In this document: positions 29,001 to 36,653 of the stretch, in pieces | Layout: every line of letters begins with the position of its first letter | Numbering within the stretch: position 1 is the first letter of the stretch | DNA from: Mesorhizobium helmanticense | Lineage (GTDB): Bacteria > Pseudomonadota > Alphaproteobacteria > Rhizobiales > Rhizobiaceae | Direction of reading: 5' to 3' | Length of the DNA: 64,000 bases | NCBI RefSeq assembly: GCF_003034915.1 | Contig: NZ_PZJX01000042.1 | Location: 23,740 to 87,739 of the forward strand | The notes under the pieces: generated by a model | Databases searched by the model: none | What the model was told of the DNA's origin: nothing | Seen by the model: only the letters and a program-made list of their open reading frames with translations | Program-made: the position numbers and the translations under genes

Positions 29001-30870
29001 CGTAGCTGTTTTCAAGCTCCATGTCGTGGATGAAGACCATGCCGGGCTGATCACTATTGATCATGCCCGAGCGATCGTCGCCGACCTCGAAGGTGCGCTC
29101 GCTGATGACGCGGAAGCCGATGTTTTCCAGCACCGGCACCCGCCGGGACAGCGCCACCGGCTCGCCGTGGTGATAGATCTTGAGCGCGGCCTGATGTGGC
29201 TTCTGGTCGGCATGGCGGTAATAATCGATGGCGATCGGATTGCCGGCATCGATCCCGGCGATCCGCCTGGCGTCGGCCAGCGCCACCGCCGGCGGGAAAC
29301 TGTCGCGGTAGCTTTCCGAGAAACGCGAGGCGATGGCTGTGAGCGCCGCCTCGGCGCCGGTCTCAGCGGCTGCTTCACGCAGCGCGTCATCCCAGGTGCG
29401 CACGATGTCGCGGATTGCCGCCTCGATGGTGGCCTGCTCGATCTTCGGCGTCTTGCCGCCGGAACGGCCGATGATAAAGTGGACGCGCGCCAGACCGCCT
29501 TCGGGGAAGGCTGGATAGTAGGCCGACAGCCGGCCTTCGAACGCCGTCTTCAGGTAGGCCCCGATCTTCTCGCGCACCACGCTGTCGTAGCGGTCGCGCG
29601 GCACGAAGACGAGGATGGAGACGAAACGGTCGAACTGGTCGGCGCGCACCAGCGCCCTGACGCGCGGCCGCTCAACCAGCCCCAATATGGCTTCGGCATG
29701 CTTGCGAAGGACTGGCACGGGAACCTGGAACAATTCGTCGCGCGGATAGCTTTCCAGCACATTGGTAAGCGCCTTGCCGGAATGGTCGCCGGGATTGAAA
29801 CCGGACTTGGCGATGATGGTCTCGGCCTTCGACCTGAGATAGGGAATCTTCATCACCGAACGCGTGTAGGCAGTCGAGGTGAACAGGCCGACGATGCGCA
29901 ATTCGCCCGCAAGCGCGCCCTTGGCGGTGTAGGTCTTGATGCCGATATAGTCGAGATAGATGCGGCGATGCACCGCCGACTTGGCGTTGGCCTTGGTGAC
30001 GATCAGCGGTTCTGGCCCGTGCAGGAAGGCACGGATTTCCGGCGTCGTCGTCACCGCTTCGGTGCCGCGCCTGAGCACCAGCACGTCCGGATCGGACAGG
30101 ATGCCGAGGCCGGGCTTCTCCGAGCGTTCCAGCGTGCCGCTCTTTTCGCCACCGGTGTATTTGAACTCGCGCATGCCGAGGAAGGTGAAATTGTCGTCGC
30201 GCAGCCATTCGAGGAAGGCGATCGCCTCGGTGACGCTGGCCTTGTCGAGCGGCACCGGCGCATAGCGGAATTCGTGGATCGCCTGGTCGAGCCGCGCCAG
30301 CATCGGCTTCCAGTCGGTGACCGCGGCGCGCACCTGGCCCAGAAGCTTCTTCAATCGCCCGGCCAAAGCCTCGGCCTGCTCGACCGGAAGGCGGCCGATA
30401 TGGACGTGGATGACGCTCAGTCGGTCATGGCTGGGATCACCCTTGGCGAAACCGCCATCGCCGAGGATTTCCTCGACGCCGCCCTTACCGTGCCTGACGA
30501 CGATGACCGGATGAGTAACCAGCAGCGGTTCGCCGGCGCTGTCGGTGATCTCACCGAGGATGGAATCGAACAGGAATGGCATGTTGTCATTGACGACGGT
30601 GATGATCGTCATCGGCCGGCCTTGGCGCACGACGCCGGAATCGACGTCGATGGCGACAACGCAATCGCCTTTCTTATGTTTGGCGACGGCGCGCCTGGCG
30701 AGATCGGCGGCGCGTTCGAGGTCGGCGGCGCCGTAGGCGGCGACGTCTTCGGCAGGCGCGCGGGCCAAGAGATAGTCCCCTAGACTGCCTTGTCGTTCGC
30801 TCGCCTTTACCGCGCCTCCCCTCACCGTAGCTGTCCTTTTCGGCTGGCTTGCGGCTTTCACGCTGGCCAT
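26047..30870 (-). CDS. Large NAD-specific glutamate dehydrogenase (GDH180 family)
   Basis: A 1607-residue NAD-dependent glutamate dehydrogenase of the large bacterial class, which deaminates glutamate to 2-oxoglutarate for catabolism. The N-terminal ACT-like regulatory regions span roughly residues 1-700. The catalytic core follows at about 750-1250, including LRFGPVARGGLRWSDR, the lysine-bearing KNAVIVPVGAKGGF, and GDMSGDVFGNGML in the NAD domain. A long helical C-terminal region completes it. Length is typical (about 1600). The start MASVKAASQPKRT is assumed; an alternative downstream start is possible. Long plus-strand frames across it are shadows. Confidence 0.96.
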   Translation of the reverse strand: MASVKAASQPKRTATVRGGAVKASERQGSLGDYLLARAPAEDVAAYGAADLERAADLARRAVAKHKKGDCVVAIDVDSGVVRQGRPMTIITVVNDNMPFLFDSILGEITDSAGEPLLVTHPVIVVRHGKGGVEEILGDGGFAKGDPSHDRLSVIHVHIGRLPVEQAEALAGRLKKLLGQVRAAVTDWKPMLARLDQAIHEFRYAPVPLDKASVTEAIAFLEWLRDDNFTFLGMREFKYTGGEKSGTLERSEKPGLGILSDPDVLVLRRGTEAVTTTPEIRAFLHGPEPLIVTKANAKSAVHRRIYLDYIGIKTYTAKGALAGELRIVGLFTSTAYTRSVMKIPYLRSKAETIIAKSGFNPGDHSGKALTNVLESYPRDELFQVPVPVLRKHAEAILGLVERPRVRALVRADQFDRFVSILVFVPRDRYDSVVREKIGAYLKTAFEGRLSAYYPAFPEGGLARVHFIIGRSGGKTPKIEQATIEAAIRDIVRTWDDALREAAAETGAEAALTAIASRFSESYRDSFPPAVALADARRIAGIDAGNPIAIDYYRHADQKPHQAALKIYHHGEPVALSRRVPVLENIGFRVISERTFEVGDDRSGMINSDQPGMVFIHDMELENSYGKPIDLSDSGALFEDAFLSVWRGDIDNDGYNGLAQTAGLWSGEVTILRAYGRYLQQAGIPQSQDFIAAALNRYPDIARGLHALFVARLGPMAEGEGAVAAKHLKAKIKDALEEVPNIDDDTIIRRYLNLIEASLRTNHFVADTKAKGQSLAIKLDSQAVDGLPAPRPWREIFVYGSEVEGVHLRFGPVARGGLRWSDRAQDYRTEVLGLVKAQQVKNAVIVPVGAKGGFYPKKLPMSAGRDAIFEAGTSAYKNFVSSLLSITDNIGLDGVIPPAGVVRRDQDDPYFVVAADKGTATFSDTANAISEKHGFWLDDAFASGGSAGYDHKKMGITAKGAWEAVKRHFREMNRDIQTSPFTVVGVGDMSGDVFGNGMLLSPQTRLIAAFDHRDIFIDPDPDMAASMAERKRMFDLPRSSWQDYDKTKLSEGGVIVSRSQKSITLPPAAAAAIGLAKTTASPVEIMSAILKAPVDLLWFGGIGTYLRASTETNADAGDRANDAIRVTALDVRAKVIGEGANLGVTQRARIEFGLAGGRCNSDAIDNSGGVNCSDVEVNIKIALASAMRKGALTRPVRNKLLAEMTDEVGSLVLSNNYQQTLALSVARKRGLADIAHQSRFMTALEARGLLDRAVETLPSPAALAEREARGEPLTRAELGVLLAYAKIVLFSDIVASDVPDDPHFDSDLMGYFPDRMAKKYAAEIHDHRLRREIIARVVANDLVNRGGPSFVNRLQEATGRTAADVVRTFAVVRDGFALPALYREIDALDNQIDGQAQLDLYQSISRLIYVTSGWYLKNDAGIAPLGQRIAELQEARKALEPKLISLLPAYSRERIEERRHSLFKGGAPESLAVQLAQSDVGELIPDIALASRMANADIVATAKAFFAVSDAFRIPRVEDAARSISPSDYYDQLALSRATDTIGAARRGIAVAALTGHAKAADPVAAWLEAGGERVARIRERLQALTEGGEITVSRLSVASGLMSDLAGM

Positions 30871-31007
30871 GATGCGAAGTCCCTCCCGTCACATGCTTTT
30901 GCAACTATGGTAGCAGATGACCGGTATTTGGCGACAAAGGTTTGACGGCTTGCGACGAAATGTCGGAAATCGGCGCAAATCACGGATGAATGATGAGGAG
31001 CGTGTCC

Positions 31008-31571
31008 ATGACAGGCAGGATTACGTCACTTGACCTCGAGCAGGCGGAATTGAGCGAAGCGACCAAGGCCTATTTCACCAAATGCGAGGAGAAGCTCGGC
31101 CTCGTTCCGAATGTGCTCAAAGCCTACGCCTTCGACGAGAAAAAGCTGCGCGCCTTCACCGACATGTACAATGATTTGATGCTGGGGGACTCCGGCCTGT
31201 CGAAGCTGGAGCGCGAGATGATCGCGGTCGCCGTCTCCTGCGTCAACCACTGTTACTATTGCCTGGTCGCCCATGGCGCGGCGGTGCGCCAGCTCTCCGG
31301 CGATCCGGCCTTCGGCGAGATGATGGTGATGAATTTCCGCGCCGCCGATCTTTCCCCGAGGCAAAAGGCCATGCTCGAATTCTCGGTCAAGCTGACCGAG
31401 GAGCCGGCCAGGATCGTCGAGGCCGATCGGGCGACACTTCGCGAGGCCGGCTTTTCCGATCGCGACATCTGGGACATCGCCTCGACCGCCGCCTTCTTCA
31501 ACATGTCGAACCGGCTGGCGGCGGCGATCGACATGCGGCCGAACGACGAATACCACGCCATGGCGCGATAG
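31008..31571 (+). CDS. AhpD-like peroxidase-related protein
   Basis: A 187-residue all-helical protein of the carboxymuconolactone-decarboxylase/AhpD superfamily, peroxidase-related subgroup. The redox motif is C-V-N-H-C-Y-Y-C-L-V-A-H, containing the CxxC plus downstream H of AhpD, which recycles peroxiredoxins. ATG 31008 (MTGRITSLDLEQ) has GAGGAG about 8 nt upstream; the in-frame ATG at 30990 overlaps that site and is less likely. It is divergent from NAD-GDH. The partner peroxiredoxin is not in the window. Confidence 0.9.
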   Translation: MTGRITSLDLEQAELSEATKAYFTKCEEKLGLVPNVLKAYAFDEKKLRAFTDMYNDLMLGDSGLSKLEREMIAVAVSCVNHCYYCLVAHGAAVRQLSGDPAFGEMMVMNFRAADLSPRQKAMLEFSVKLTEEPARIVEADRATLREAGFSDRDIWDIASTAAFFNMSNRLAAAIDMRPNDEYHAMAR

Positions 31572-31710
31572 GGCCAGATTGGCTCCACTATCGGTCCTGG
31601 GGCAACAATCGTTTGACAGGCGGACGCTGACAGCTAGTTTTCCAGGAAACAAAATTTCCAGGGGGTGAAACTCGTGACCCGAAGCCCTGCTTCGACAATG
31701 GGAGCCCCTT

Positions 31711-33525
31711 ATGCTGGAACGAATTGCCAAAATCCCTCTCTGCGCCCTGACCGTGACGGTGGCGCTCTTCGCAGCCCCCGCCCTCGCCTTCGAGGCGACC
31801 ACCACCTACCAGCCGATCGCCGAAGCTGCCGCCGCCAAGACGATAACACTGACCGGCCATGACTTGACCATCGACCAGGTCATCGACATCGCCCGCAACG
31901 GCGCCAAGGTCGAGCTCAGTCCCGAGGCGCTGCAGCGTTCGGCGGATGCCTATGGCCTGCTGCTGGAGGGCGCGGCCGAAGGTGTCACCATTTACTGGTT
32001 CAACCGCGGCGCCGGCGACCAGCGCGAGACCGTTATCTTCTCCGGCGACCCGACGACGCCGGAAAACACCAAGCTTCTCAAGGACCAGCAGCTGGCCCGC
32101 TTCAAGGGCGGCGTGACACGCGGCTACGGACCGGAACTACAGGAGGAAGCGCTGGTGCGCGCGATCATGGCGATCCGCGCCAACACCATGTCCTACGAAG
32201 CGGCAAGCCCGCAACTGACTCGCGCCCTCGTCGACATGCTGAACAAGCGCGTGACACCGGTCGTGCAATCACGCGGCACGCTGGGCGAAGGCGACCTTGC
32301 GACGCTGGGCAATATCGGCGCCGCCATGGTGGGCGAAGGCGAGGCCTATTTTCGCGGTGTCCGCATGCCGGCGGCGCAGGCGCTGGCCGAGGCCGGGCTG
32401 AAGCCGCTCGAACCCTTCGCCGCCGATCAGGCGGCACTGATCAGCACCAACGCCTATGCGCAGGCACAGGCGGCGCTGCTGGTCGAGGATGCGCGAAAGT
32501 TGCTGGAATGGACCGATCTGAGCTATGCCATGGGCCTCAATGGCATGAACTCCAGCGTCACGCCGATCTCGGCACCAGTGCAAGCGATGCGGCCGTATCC
32601 ATGGCTGACCTGGGATGCGGCCCGCATCATGGACATGATCAAGGGCAGCTATCTCTTCGACGAAGACCCGGCCCGCATCATCCAGGATCCCGAAAGCATG
32701 CGCGCCTCCAGCCAACGCCAGGGCTCGGCCTGGCAGGCCTGGGCCGATCTGCGCGATTCCGTGCTTTTGTCGATCAATTCGTCGGATCACAATCCGGCCG
32801 TCCTGCCCGGGCTGACGCCGCAAAGTTCGCCGGAGCTGAGCACGCCGCAATTCATGCAATATTACATCAAGGGCGGGAAGCTGAGTAACGGCAAGTCCGG
32901 CTATATCTTCTCCAACGCCAATTGGGATCCATATCCGATGGCCAACCAGGTCGAGGCCTTCACGCTTGCCTTGACCAATCTGGGCGTCGCCGTGGCCCAG
33001 CGTATCGAGCGCTTTCGCAATCCCTTCTTCACGGTGATCAAGCCCGCCGATGTGCTGAGCGCCGACCAGCGCAAGGACATCCCGACCTTCGACGGTTACC
33101 TGCCGACCGATCTGTGGCAGGACCTTGCCGACCGCGGCACGCCGGTGACCCCGGCCGGACAGGCAATCGTCGCCACAGTCGAGGATCTGGAGGCGCAGAC
33201 CCGCATCAAGACGACGCGTGCTCGCGAGGCCGTCGACGTGTCGTTTCATCTGGTGGCGCAGGACCTGTTGACGGCGAGCTACTGGATGGAGCTGCGCAAG
33301 GCGCAAAAGCCGGAGCGAAAGTTCGGCGAGGCGCCGACGGCCGCGCTCGCGGCGCTCCGCAAGGTGATCCCCTGGCATCAGCCGGCGGCGGAGCGGCCAA
33401 GGCGCCCGCTCGGCATGGTCGCCTATGACTTCATGCAGGACAATCCGGCCGCAAATTTCTATCCGGGCGGACCGCAGGCGCCGAAGAGTGCAACGGCGCC
33501 GACTGCCGGCGTGCTGCCCAATTAA
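31711..33525 (+). CDS. Exported aromatic-amino-acid-lyase-fold protein lacking the MIO tripeptide
   Basis: A 604-residue protein with a signal peptide (residues 1-27, ending APALAF) followed by the HAL/PAL (Lyase_aromatic) fold. Family landmarks are DLTIDQVIDIARNGAKVELS, the catalytic-tyrosine segment IYWFNRGAG (Y95), GVTRGYGPELQEE, VTPVVQSRG, and SINSSDHNPAV, which corresponds to the INSATDNP motif. The segment that forms the MIO cofactor in HAL/PAL (GSVGASGDLAP) reads GTLGEGDLAT (residues 189-198): the Ala-Ser-Gly is absent and the loop is one residue shorter. MIO cannot form as usual, so ammonia-lyase activity is doubtful. A periplasmic location is also unusual. Function unknown. Confidence 0.8.
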   Translation: MLERIAKIPLCALTVTVALFAAPALAFEATTTYQPIAEAAAAKTITLTGHDLTIDQVIDIARNGAKVELSPEALQRSADAYGLLLEGAAEGVTIYWFNRGAGDQRETVIFSGDPTTPENTKLLKDQQLARFKGGVTRGYGPELQEEALVRAIMAIRANTMSYEAASPQLTRALVDMLNKRVTPVVQSRGTLGEGDLATLGNIGAAMVGEGEAYFRGVRMPAAQALAEAGLKPLEPFAADQAALISTNAYAQAQAALLVEDARKLLEWTDLSYAMGLNGMNSSVTPISAPVQAMRPYPWLTWDAARIMDMIKGSYLFDEDPARIIQDPESMRASSQRQGSAWQAWADLRDSVLLSINSSDHNPAVLPGLTPQSSPELSTPQFMQYYIKGGKLSNGKSGYIFSNANWDPYPMANQVEAFTLALTNLGVAVAQRIERFRNPFFTVIKPADVLSADQRKDIPTFDGYLPTDLWQDLADRGTPVTPAGQAIVATVEDLEAQTRIKTTRAREAVDVSFHLVAQDLLTASYWMELRKAQKPERKFGEAPTAALAALRKVIPWHQPAAERPRRPLGMVAYDFMQDNPAANFYPGGPQAPKSATAPTAGVLPN

Positions 33526-33573
33526 TGCATGTCTCGCAAAAGTGTGCAGCGGTTTTGCGATAACGACATGCAT
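33525..33573. repeat. Cruciform repeat ATGCATGTC...GACATGCAT
   Basis: The outer 9-bp arms ATGCATGTC (33525-33533) and GACATGCAT (33565-33573) enclose a second perfect stem TCGCAAAA (33534-33541) and TTTTGCGA (33553-33560) with loop GTGTGCAGCGG. The first base is the last base of the preceding stop codon. It resembles a widespread rhizobial intergenic palindrome and could act as a terminator. Confidence 0.85.
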
Positions 33574-33755
33574 AAAACAGGCACGACCAAACGATGCCTC
33601 CCGCTCAATGGCGCAGTGAGGCATCGCGGTTGCGAACCAGCCGCGCCTTATATTAGCTGTTTCGCATTCTCGTTGCTTGTTGGCCGGTTTGGCCCGATGA
33701 TCGGCATGCGGCATGACCGCGTGCCGGTTCGATGCCGCTGATCAGGGAGGAGAAC

Positions 33756-34079
33756 ATGGCGAAATTTCTCTACGTCTATCATGGCTCGGGCAAGATGCCG
33801 ACCGACGAGGCCGAGCGAAAAGCAGCGATGGATGCCTGGACCGGCTGGTACGCCAAGCTCGGCTCGGCCATTGTCGACGGTGGCAATCCGGTCGGCATGT
33901 CGAAGACCGTGCTGCCGGGCGGCAAGGTCGAGAACAATGGCGGCAGCAATCCGACCGCCGGCTATACGATCATCGAAGCCAAAGACATCGACGATGCCGT
34001 CGCCAAGGCCAAGGATTGCCCGATCCTGACCGATCCGGGTTTCAGCGTCGAGATCGCACCGATCGTCGAAATGATGTGA
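33756..34079 (+). CDS. YCII-related (DGPF) domain protein
   Basis: A 107-residue ferredoxin-like small protein of the YCII family (FLYVYHGSGKMPTDEAERKAAMDAWTGW is in three segments, then GYTIIEAKDIDDAVAKAKDCP). ATG 33756 has AGGAG about 6 nt upstream; the in-frame ATG at 33732 lacks a site. YCII proteins are often linked to ECF-sigma regulators or small-molecule chemistry. None is adjacent, so no role is given. Confidence 0.88.
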   Translation: MAKFLYVYHGSGKMPTDEAERKAAMDAWTGWYAKLGSAIVDGGNPVGMSKTVLPGGKVENNGGSNPTAGYTIIEAKDIDDAVAKAKDCPILTDPGFSVEIAPIVEMM

Positions 34080-34085
34080 CGCCGC

Positions 34086-34700
34086 TCAGGACCGCGCCGC
34101 GATCGCCGCCGCGGCGCCGGCCATGGTGCCGGCGCTGATCCGGTTGGCGATCTTCATCGCGCGTTTGCTCCGCAGCAGTTTTCGCGCCTGCGATGCGGCC
34201 AGCACCCAGGCGAGATCGATGGCGATGAGGACCACCGCCATGGTCGCCGTCAGCTCGATCCAGCCGACGAGGCTGACCGAGGCGAGGTCGATGATGGTCG
34301 GCAACAGCGCCAGGTAGAACATCATGATCTTGGGATTGCCGAGCGTCACCGCCATGCCGGCGAAAAACAGTTTGACGGCCGAATCTTCGCGTGGCATCTC
34401 GCCCTCGCGCGCCTCGACAGGGGCCGTCCACATCTTCCAGGCAAGGTAGGCGAGGTAGAGAACGCCGACCCACTTCACGACGACGAAGGCGAAGTGGAAG
34501 GTCTGCGCCACCACCGCCAGCCCGAACACCGCCAGCGACAGCCAGATGCCCTCGCCGATCCACATGGCGAGCAGGAACGGGAACACGTCGCGAAAGCCTT
34601 TTGCGATGACCCGCGCCACGAGCGCCGCAATCGACGGGCCGGGCGAGCCGGCAGCGACAAGCAGGGCGCCGGCAAAGATCAGAAGCGAGGTGAGGTGCAT
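34086..34700 (-). CDS. LysE-family amino-acid exporter
   Basis: A 204-residue inner-membrane translocator with about six helices. The N-terminal MHLTSLLIFAGALLVAAGSPGPS includes the LysE/RhtB PGP motif, and GNPKIMMFYLALLP marks the conserved mid-protein NPK segment. ATG 34700 gives the normal family length; the open frame up to 34856 has no similarity. It probably exports amino acids or homoserine-lactone-like compounds. It converges on the YCII gene with a 6-bp gap. Confidence 0.92.
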   Translation of the reverse strand: MHLTSLLIFAGALLVAAGSPGPSIAALVARVIAKGFRDVFPFLLAMWIGEGIWLSLAVFGLAVVAQTFHFAFVVVKWVGVLYLAYLAWKMWTAPVEAREGEMPREDSAVKLFFAGMAVTLGNPKIMMFYLALLPTIIDLASVSLVGWIELTATMAVVLIAIDLAWVLAASQARKLLRSKRAMKIANRISAGTMAGAAAAIAARS

Positions 34701-34980
34701 GACCGGGACTTTGTTTGAGACGGTTGGTTCAACTTTAACATTAGCGCAACTCCTCTTGCGACGGTAGCACCGCGAGGAAGGGCACTGCGGGGGGCTGACT
34801 TGGCCAAGATTGCCGTAAAAAATTGCGGACCGGAACTCGACCAGCATTTCGACCAAAACACGTGAGAGTCCGATTGAGTTGACAGAACATCGGACCTGCA
34901 GCCCAGCCCGTTAATAACCGAGTCGCGGGAGGAGAGCGTCTATTGCGGCCGTTGGATCACAGCTATAGTCACATTGAATA

Positions 34981-36579
34981 ATGTTCCCGGGCGGGCAGAT
35001 GACATCAAAGCAACCGATTGCGTTTCTCAGCTACGTGCGATCAGACGATGATCACGATTCTGGACGAATAACGGAACTACGCCAACGCCTTGAGGGCGAG
35101 GTCAAGATACAGACCGGCGAAGACTTTCCGATCTTTCAAGATCGCAATGACATTAAGTGGGGTCAGGTCTGGAAGGAACGAATCGAGACCACAATCCTGG
35201 ACATTACGTTTCTGATTCCGATCATTACACCGACCTATTTTAGAAGCGAGATGTGCAGAAAGGAGTTCGAGACCTTCCTTATCCGAGAAAGCGCCCTCGG
35301 AGAGGACCGGCTTATCTTGCCCATCTACTATGTACAGGCGAAGCAGTTAGAAGCCGGCTTCCCCAGAGGAACAGACGCAATTGCCGACGTGTTGAAGACA
35401 CGCAACTGGGCTGATTGGCGTCAATATCGGTTCGATCCACTTAGCGCCCCGGAAATAAAGAAGGCTATCGCTGGAATGGCTTCAACCATTGGAATGGCAA
35501 TGGATGAACTACATGAAGTTTTGAGAGCCGCAACGGCGAAACCTGTTTCGGAAAAGATCTCCCCCTTACCTCCAAGCCCACCATCGCGACCACGAATAGC
35601 AGACTACTCACCCATAGTCGAAGCCGCGCGAGGATCAAAAATTGAACCAGCGCGCTTGGAGGAACTCAGATCCAGGGACTACTTCGCTTACACAACTCGT
35701 TTTGACGAAATAATCGTGCCAACCATGCTGTCCGAGCCATCGGACACCCTCAAGCTACAATCTTCGCTAGTGAGAAGGGTAGGAATTAATCAACGATCTC
35801 ATAATTCTATAATAAAAATGGCCGAAGATTTACTCGGAGCTATCTCTGATCGGAGCAAAATCGCAATCACGATTTTAATTGATAACTCCGGGAGCATGCG
35901 CGGGGACAAAATAAGCACTGTCGCCACGTGGATCTCGATAGTCAGCAATATGCTCCAAAAAGTTGAGATTCCTCACGAGGTTTTGGGCTTCACCACCCGC
36001 GCATGGAAGGGAGGACAGTCACGAGAGCTTTGGCTCATGGACGGCAAGCCGGAATCGCCCGGCAGATTGAACGACATCAGATACCTGCTGTACAAGGAGT
36101 ATGGAAATTCATTCCAAGAAGGGTTGCCGAACTTCGCAATCATGTTGCGCGAAGGACTTTTGAAAGAGAATATTGATGGAGAGGCATTGCTTTGGGCTCG
36201 GTCTCGCATATTAAAACAAACTGCCGACAGAAAGATTGTCCTCGTTATAAGCGATGGTGCGCCGGTTGATGACTCAACATTGTCTGAGAATGATCCAAGA
36301 ATACTCCATGAACATCTAATAGCCACTGCTCAATGGATCCGGGATCAGGCTAATATTGAGCTATTAGGCGCAGGTATCGGACATGATGTTTCGAGATATT
36401 ATGGCAAAGCCAGCTTTGCGCTTGAGGAGGAGGGCTTTGGGTCCCAGTTGCTAGGCACAGTTGTGCGAGCAATCACTAGGGACGACACGTTGGCAGCAAG
36501 ATTTGATCCGCCAACGTCAAAGCCTCCAAAGGACAAACGGCGAGCCAAGAGGCCGACAAAAATCGATCCGCTACAATAG
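34981..36579 (+). CDS. TIR domain fused to a CobT-like von Willebrand A domain
   Basis: A 532-residue protein of two parts. Residues about 11-150 form a TIR domain: FLSYVRSDDDHD (first strand), FPIFQDRNDIKWGQVW, FLIPIITPTYFRSEMCRKEF; E95 (or E90) sits where TIR NADases carry the catalytic glutamate. After a proline-rich linker (about 190-207) comes a region like the CobT C-terminal part: TRFDEI, the MIDAS motif D301-N-S303-G-S305, GFTTRAWKGGQSRELW, MLREGLLKENIDGEALLWA, SDGAPVDDSTLSE and GIGHDVSRYY, all blocks diagnostic of the cobaltochelatase CobT vWA domain. A basic tail ends it. Start ATG 34981 or 34999. Base composition is AT-rich (19 of 60 G+C at 35761-35820), unlike its neighbours, indicating transfer. 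Probably a defence or stress effector; untested. Confidence 0.85.
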   Translation: MFPGGQMTSKQPIAFLSYVRSDDDHDSGRITELRQRLEGEVKIQTGEDFPIFQDRNDIKWGQVWKERIETTILDITFLIPIITPTYFRSEMCRKEFETFLIRESALGEDRLILPIYYVQAKQLEAGFPRGTDAIADVLKTRNWADWRQYRFDPLSAPEIKKAIAGMASTIGMAMDELHEVLRAATAKPVSEKISPLPPSPPSRPRIADYSPIVEAARGSKIEPARLEELRSRDYFAYTTRFDEIIVPTMLSEPSDTLKLQSSLVRRVGINQRSHNSIIKMAEDLLGAISDRSKIAITILIDNSGSMRGDKISTVATWISIVSNMLQKVEIPHEVLGFTTRAWKGGQSRELWLMDGKPESPGRLNDIRYLLYKEYGNSFQEGLPNFAIMLREGLLKENIDGEALLWARSRILKQTADRKIVLVISDGAPVDDSTLSENDPRILHEHLIATAQWIRDQANIELLGAGIGHDVSRYYGKASFALEEEGFGSQLLGTVVRAITRDDTLAARFDPPTSKPPKDKRRAKRPTKIDPLQ

Positions 36580-36653
36580 GTTCTGCTTATACAACGCCCC
36601 CGCGAGGGCGGCGCGCGAGCATGCGAGTCCTCACTTAATTCCCCGAGAAAAGC

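Noticed and set aside
27973..30783. Long plus-strand open frame opposite NAD-GDH (936 codons)
   Set aside because: Arginine/histidine-rich composition and no motif; the opposite strand is a complete glutamate dehydrogenase.
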